Part shown: positions 63,979 through 64,000 of the stretch, in pieces
Layout: each line of letters starts with the position of its first letter
Numbering within the stretch: position 1 is the stretch's first letter
Origin: Psychrobacter sp. UBA3483
GTDB taxonomy: Bacteria > Pseudomonadota > Gammaproteobacteria > Pseudomonadales > Moraxellaceae
Assembly (NCBI RefSeq): GCF_002377905.1
Contig: NZ_DFQS01000072.1
Span: 38,902-102,901, forward strand
Length of the DNA: 64,000 bases
Direction: 5' to 3'
Translations under genes and position numbers: made by a program
Notes under the pieces: model-generated
Databases searched by the model: none
What the model was told of the DNA's origin: nothing
Seen by the model: the letters and a program-made list of their open reading frames with translations, nothing else

Positions 63979-64000
63979 TATAGTCAGTTCAAAATAAAAA
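63979..64000. repeat. Start of a third MITE-like copy (cut by the window edge)
   Basis: TATAGTCAGTTCAAAATAAA here is identical to the left arm of copy B (from 59396). The rest lies outside the window. Confidence 0.6.

Noticed and set aside
1..64000. CRISPR array, tRNA or rRNA genes
   Set aside because: No regularly spaced repeats and no tRNA-like or rRNA-like stretch was recognised by reading; a tRNA or covariance-model scan would be decisive.

Overview
The window looks like chromosomal DNA of a Psychrobacter-type gammaproteobacterium (Moraxellaceae). This is inferred from protein content and gene order: a glnE end followed by ilvE, a glycosyltransferase block lying between ilvE and aspS, a fused tyrA-aroA gene, fatty-acid genes in duplicate, and moderate GC with AT-rich spacers. 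No rRNA, tRNA, CRISPR array or prophage was seen.

Layout. 1-1.4 kb: end of glnE, then ilvE. 1.5-10.8 kb (minus strand): a surface-glycan block, in the same ilvE-aspS interval that holds the outer-core lipooligosaccharide locus in Acinetobacter baumannii. It runs from an LpxL/HtrB-like acyltransferase next to aspS, through four putative sugar transferases or related proteins (partly AT-rich), to a GT39 transferase and three overlapping genes (GT2, GtrA, YdjC-type deacetylase). The last four genes look like a lipid A hexosamine-modification module of the Francisella FlmF2/NaxD/FlmK kind. 10.9-14.1 kb: aspS and a sohB that lacks the usual membrane anchor.

14.4-25.8 kb: lipid metabolism. An ACAD10/11-like acyl-CoA dehydrogenase, an APH-like kinase, a histidine phosphatase and an SDR are followed by two tandem fadD paralogues; the dehydrogenase plus kinase pair suggests breakdown of 4-hydroxyacyl-CoA through phospho-intermediates. 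Then come the fetAB exporter genes and a YbgC-like thioesterase. 26-34.7 kb: xthA, argJ, a DUF4377 lipoprotein, a solitary IS200/IS605-type element with tnpB only (non-canonical RuvC-II), sdaA, a RutG-like permease and a DMT transporter.

35-49.5 kb: a WG-repeat protein whose 5' end lies against a MITE-like palindrome, an alpha/beta hydrolase, rubredoxin, apt, tal, the aromatic/histidine run pheA-hisC-tyrA/aroA, rarD, folB with a degenerate folK-like gene, an SDR and a DUF924 protein. 49.6-64 kb: cysE, ytoQ, an hpt-trmJ pair after dnaE, DUF4236, ggt, a Cpx-like envelope-stress set (lipoprotein CpxP/Spy-like, divergent response regulator and kinase) and a tandem-domain universal stress protein. 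A 140-bp palindromic repeat occurs near 35.0 kb and 59.4 kb, and a third copy begins at the very end of the window.

All assignments come from reading the sequence and from memory of protein families; no database search was run. Where several ATGs were possible, starts were chosen by ribosome-binding-site spacing.
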